DNA of 34,842 nucleotides from contig CADBSO010000095.1 of NCBI GenBank assembly GCA_902797395.1, positions 1 through 34,842 of the forward strand. Reading direction: 5' to 3'. Within the stretch, counting starts at the first letter, position 1, and every line of letters starts with the position of its first letter. This DNA is from an uncultured Spirochaetales bacterium (GTDB lineage: Bacteria > Spirochaetota > Spirochaetia > Sphaerochaetales > Sphaerochaetaceae). The notes beneath the pieces are model-generated. The model ran no database searches. It worked only from the letters and a program-made list of their open reading frames with translations, and was not told where the DNA came from. The translations under genes and the position numbers were made by a program. Shown here piece after piece: positions 32,827-34,842 of the stretch.

Positions 32827-32967
32827 GGAATCCTGATGCGCAATCGGTCTCGAGGCGCAGGTATTCGGGATGAGAAACCCGCCGGTCCAGGATCAAAGCA
32901 AGCAAAGACAATACTTTGTGTATGGCTTTGCGCTTTGGGCCGAGCGACGGGTTTATCGCCCGAAGAC
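32827..32967. repeat. L-R copy with no unit
   Basis: A third L module (32827-32923) begins GGAATCCTGATGCG, exactly as at 233-246. Its core (32863-32923) leads directly into an R module (32924-32967) with no intervening unit. It therefore represents the zero-unit state of the element. The segment runs up to the rnz promoter. Confidence 0.8.
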
Positions 32968-32988
32968 CTGCGCCCCGGCAGTCCCATT

Positions 32989-33016
32989 TTGAAAAAAGTT
33001 AGCATGAGAATATAAT
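32989..33016 (+). promoter_or_regulatory. Promoter of rnz-recO-smpB
   Basis: TTGAAA (32989-32994) and a perfect TATAAT (33011-33016) are separated by 16 bp. The rnz ATG at 33027 lies exactly 10 bases after the -10 box with no ribosome binding site, which suggests a leaderless transcript. Confidence 0.65.
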
Positions 33017-33026
33017 ATACAGAATC

Positions 33027-33953
33027 ATGCAAATGGAAATATTCGTTTTAGGCACAAGCGGCATGATGCCGCTGGTGAATCGTCATCTTACTTCGGTGCT
33101 TGTGAGGCGTGACGGCAAGATGTATCTGTTCGATTGCGGCGAGGGAACGCAAATCGCATTGCGCAAGGCGGATTTGGGTTGGAAGGGAATAGATAGCATT
33201 TTCATTTCGCATATGCATTCCGATCATCTTACAGGACTTCCCGGATTGCTGATGCTTTCAAGTCAGGTTGACAGGACGGAGCCGTTGCATATATACGGTC
33301 CGGCGCTGCTTGAGGAATACATAGAGTCCAGTCGCAGGATCCTCGACATGTTCATAAATTATGAGATAATATTCCATGCGATAGAGGATAAGGATGTTCT
33401 TTTCGAGGATGATGAGATTGCAATAAGGACGTTTCCGCTCATTCATACCAAGCCATGTTATGCGTTTTCTGTTACCGAGAAGCCTCGTCCGGGAATATTC
33501 TCCGTTGACAAGGCTGTTGCGTTTGGTGTTCCCAAGGGTCCTATGTGGGGCAGGCTGCAGCGTGGCGAGGATGTGATGCTGGAAAACGGATCGGTGGTGC
33601 GATCGGCTGATGTTGTCGGAGAGAGGCGCAAGGGGTTGAAGTTCACTTATGTCACGGACACCATGTATTTTGATGAAATCGCCAACTTCGCTTTTGAATC
33701 GGACATTCTGATGATAGAGGGGATGTTTGCGCATGATTTGCAGGATACGGCTCATCAGAAGAAGCATATGACGGCGGTTGAGGCCGCAGCTGTGGCAAAG
33801 GATTCCATGAGCCGCGATGCGTATCTCATGCATTATTCGCCGCGTTATGCGGATTCGGAGCTTAGGTTTCTTCTCAAGGATGCCAGAAGCGTATATGATA
33901 GGATGCATTTGGCAAAGGATGGCATGAGCATGATCGCCAAGCACGAGGACTGA
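33027..33953 (+). CDS. rnz: Ribonuclease Z
   Basis: RNase Z cuts the 3' trailer of tRNA precursors, which matters here because the tRNA-Val gene in this window does not encode CCA. The 308-aa metallo-beta-lactamase-fold protein has GTSGMMPLVNRHLTSVLV, LFDCGEGTQ and the metal motif SHMHSDHLTGLPGLL (His62, His64, Asp66, His67). YVTDTMYFDEI and the LMHYSPRYAD block supply later ligands. The exosite-type segment FGVPKGPMWGRLQRGEDV is also present. The length is typical. ATG 33027 is preferred for its spacing from the promoter; ATG 33033 is the alternative. Confidence 0.95.
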   Translation: MQMEIFVLGTSGMMPLVNRHLTSVLVRRDGKMYLFDCGEGTQIALRKADLGWKGIDSIFISHMHSDHLTGLPGLLMLSSQVDRTEPLHIYGPALLEEYIESSRRILDMFINYEIIFHAIEDKDVLFEDDEIAIRTFPLIHTKPCYAFSVTEKPRPGIFSVDKAVAFGVPKGPMWGRLQRGEDVMLENGSVVRSADVVGERRKGLKFTYVTDTMYFDEIANFAFESDILMIEGMFAHDLQDTAHQKKHMTAVEAAAVAKDSMSRDAYLMHYSPRYADSELRFLLKDARSVYDRMHLAKDGMSMIAKHED

Positions 33954-33968
33954 TCGGAGGAATCGGTC

Positions 33969-34676
33969 TTGTCTGTCACGGGATTTGAGCGCGACTGCTG
34001 CAAGGACGCCATACTCATAAACACCAGATCTGTCAGAACAAAGGATTGCATTCATGCGTTTCTGACCAGGGATGGTCTTGAGCATGTGATGGAATACAGG
34101 GCGCGCAAGAACGGCACGAACGCTTTTCGACTGTATTCCGAGGGGGTGATATACCTTCATAGGCGCGAAAATGACATGTATTGCTCGCTTAAGGATGTCA
34201 GGGCGCTGAAGGTGCGCAGGAATCTCCTTGATGTCGATAGGTTTCTTGACATGATGCCTTTTGTGAAGCTTGTGGCGTTTTTCGCATCCAAGGGTCCGGA
34301 TGGTTTTTTTGATTTGACTTCCGAATGCTTTGACTTGCTCGATGAGGGGGCGGATAAGATCAGGGTTCTGGCGAATTTTGCGGAAAGGATTTTCGTAGGA
34401 TTGGGCTTTGCTTCGGATTTTGAGAGCTGTCCGTCATGTGATAGGCATTTTGAATCGGATGAGAGATTGGGATATAATATTGGAATGAGCTCTCCTGTTT
34501 GCAGGGAATGCGCTGATGAGTTTCCTGTTTTGCTGCCGGGAATGAGAAGGTACCTATCATTCGTTCGCAATATGGGGTTGCGTGAGGCGGTGGGGGTGGA
34601 GATAGCGCAGGAGAGCATTGAGAGGGTTTGCGCTTACCAGCGCAGAAGGCTTGAGCATTTTGGGGTGAAGATCTGA
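33969..34676 (+). CDS. recO: DNA repair protein RecO
   Basis: RecO helps load RecA onto single-stranded DNA through RecFOR and anneals complementary strands. The 235-aa protein has an N-terminal OB-fold region (ILINTRSVRTKDCIHAFLTRDG), a helical middle and a zinc-binding module CPSC...VCREC (about residues 157-180). It ends in a RYLSFV segment typical of RecO. It uses a TTG start with GGAGG 8 bases upstream. It lies 15 bases after rnz and 6 bases before smpB. RecO diverges strongly, so this call rests on overall layout, the zinc module and context. Confidence 0.8.
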   Translation: MSVTGFERDCCKDAILINTRSVRTKDCIHAFLTRDGLEHVMEYRARKNGTNAFRLYSEGVIYLHRRENDMYCSLKDVRALKVRRNLLDVDRFLDMMPFVKLVAFFASKGPDGFFDLTSECFDLLDEGADKIRVLANFAERIFVGLGFASDFESCPSCDRHFESDERLGYNIGMSSPVCRECADEFPVLLPGMRRYLSFVRNMGLREAVGVEIAQESIERVCAYQRRRLEHFGVKI

Positions 34677-34682
34677 TATATC

Positions 34683-34842
34683 ATGTCGAAAAGTAAGGAA
34701 AGCAAGAATAGCAAGTCAAAGGATAAGAAGAGCGATGGCATAAAGGTTCTTCAGAGGAACAAGAAGGCGTTCTTCAATTATGAGATTGTTGATACTATCG
34801 AATGCGGGCTGGCATTGGTTGGCAGTGAAGTCAAGAGCATGA
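34683..34842 (+). CDS. smpB: SsrA-binding protein SmpB, N-terminal part (cut by window end)
   Basis: SmpB binds tmRNA and brings it to stalled ribosomes for trans-translation. Only the first 53 codons are in the window. After a Lys/Ser-rich leader of about 18 residues comes VLQRNKKAFFNYEIVDTIEC and then GLALVGSEVKSM, a close match to the family N-terminus. It follows recO by 6 bases. The gene runs off the right edge. Confidence 0.93.
   Translation, partial: MSKSKESKNSKSKDKKSDGIKVLQRNKKAFFNYEIVDTIECGLALVGSEVKSM

Noticed and set aside
31925..32967. A CRISPR array, given regular repeats and short spacers
   Set aside because: Repeats are 222 bp rather than 20-50 bp, the spacers resemble each other and are palindromic, and no cas genes are near.
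31833..33032. Several open frames of 60-205 codons on both strands inside the repeat array (and at 145-667)
   Set aside because: They share peptide fragments because the DNA is repeated, but the frame changes between units and small indels break them. No ribosome binding sites or known domains are seen.

Overview
The window looks like chromosomal sequence from a diderm, probably anaerobic, gut-type spirochaete, possibly Sphaerochaeta- or Treponema-like. The case rests on gene content: a TamB-family outer-membrane assembly protein, a patatin with a C-terminal beta-barrel, lipoproteins with Listeria-Bacteroides type repeats, a stand-alone ferredoxin:thioredoxin-reductase-like protein, and a compact housekeeping set. 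The assignment is an inference; no rRNA is present to settle it. Coding density is high, and most genes run on the + strand in tight operons with overlaps of a few bases.

Layout. 1-640: non-coding sequence holding one copy of a GC-rich modular repeat. 697-3428: ruvA-ruvB-queA. 3484-7095: aspS, a lipoprotein esterase and tsaE. 7092-15152: ftsH, a HAD phosphatase, a YycJ-like metallo-hydrolase and tamB. 15227-22145: two related surface lipoproteins on either side of a recJ-like DHH nuclease gene, ending in stacked hairpins and a terminator. 22179-23182 (minus strand): a YmdB-like protein with degraded metal ligands, and tRNA-Val(CAC). 23185-30225: an FTR-like protein, metN, metI, rsmG, a type Vd-like patatin and a UvrD/PcrA helicase. 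30262-31836 (minus strand): a SulP transporter without STAS. 31925-32967: a non-coding array of the same modular repeat as at the window start. 32989-34842: rnz, recO and the beginning of smpB.

Functional themes. Recombination and repair genes recur (ruvAB, recJ-like, uvrD/pcrA-like, recO). So do translation and tRNA maturation genes (queA, aspS, tsaE, rsmG, rnz, smpB, tRNA-Val), envelope genes (ftsH, tamB, two lipoproteins, esterase, patatin) and transport genes (metNI, sulP).

The most unusual signals are three. First, an intergenic repeat family of the form L-(U)n-R is seen with n = 1, 3 and 0; its 222-bp units share a 58-bp block identical in all four copies and are separated by 23-27 bp variable, partly palindromic spacers. 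Second, three promoters share the exact layout TATAAT-N10-ATG without a Shine-Dalgarno sequence, suggesting leaderless mRNAs. Third, the large lipoprotein has an Asn/Ser/Thr/Tyr-rich C-terminal domain with a different codon style and a compact hairpin immediately after its stop codon.
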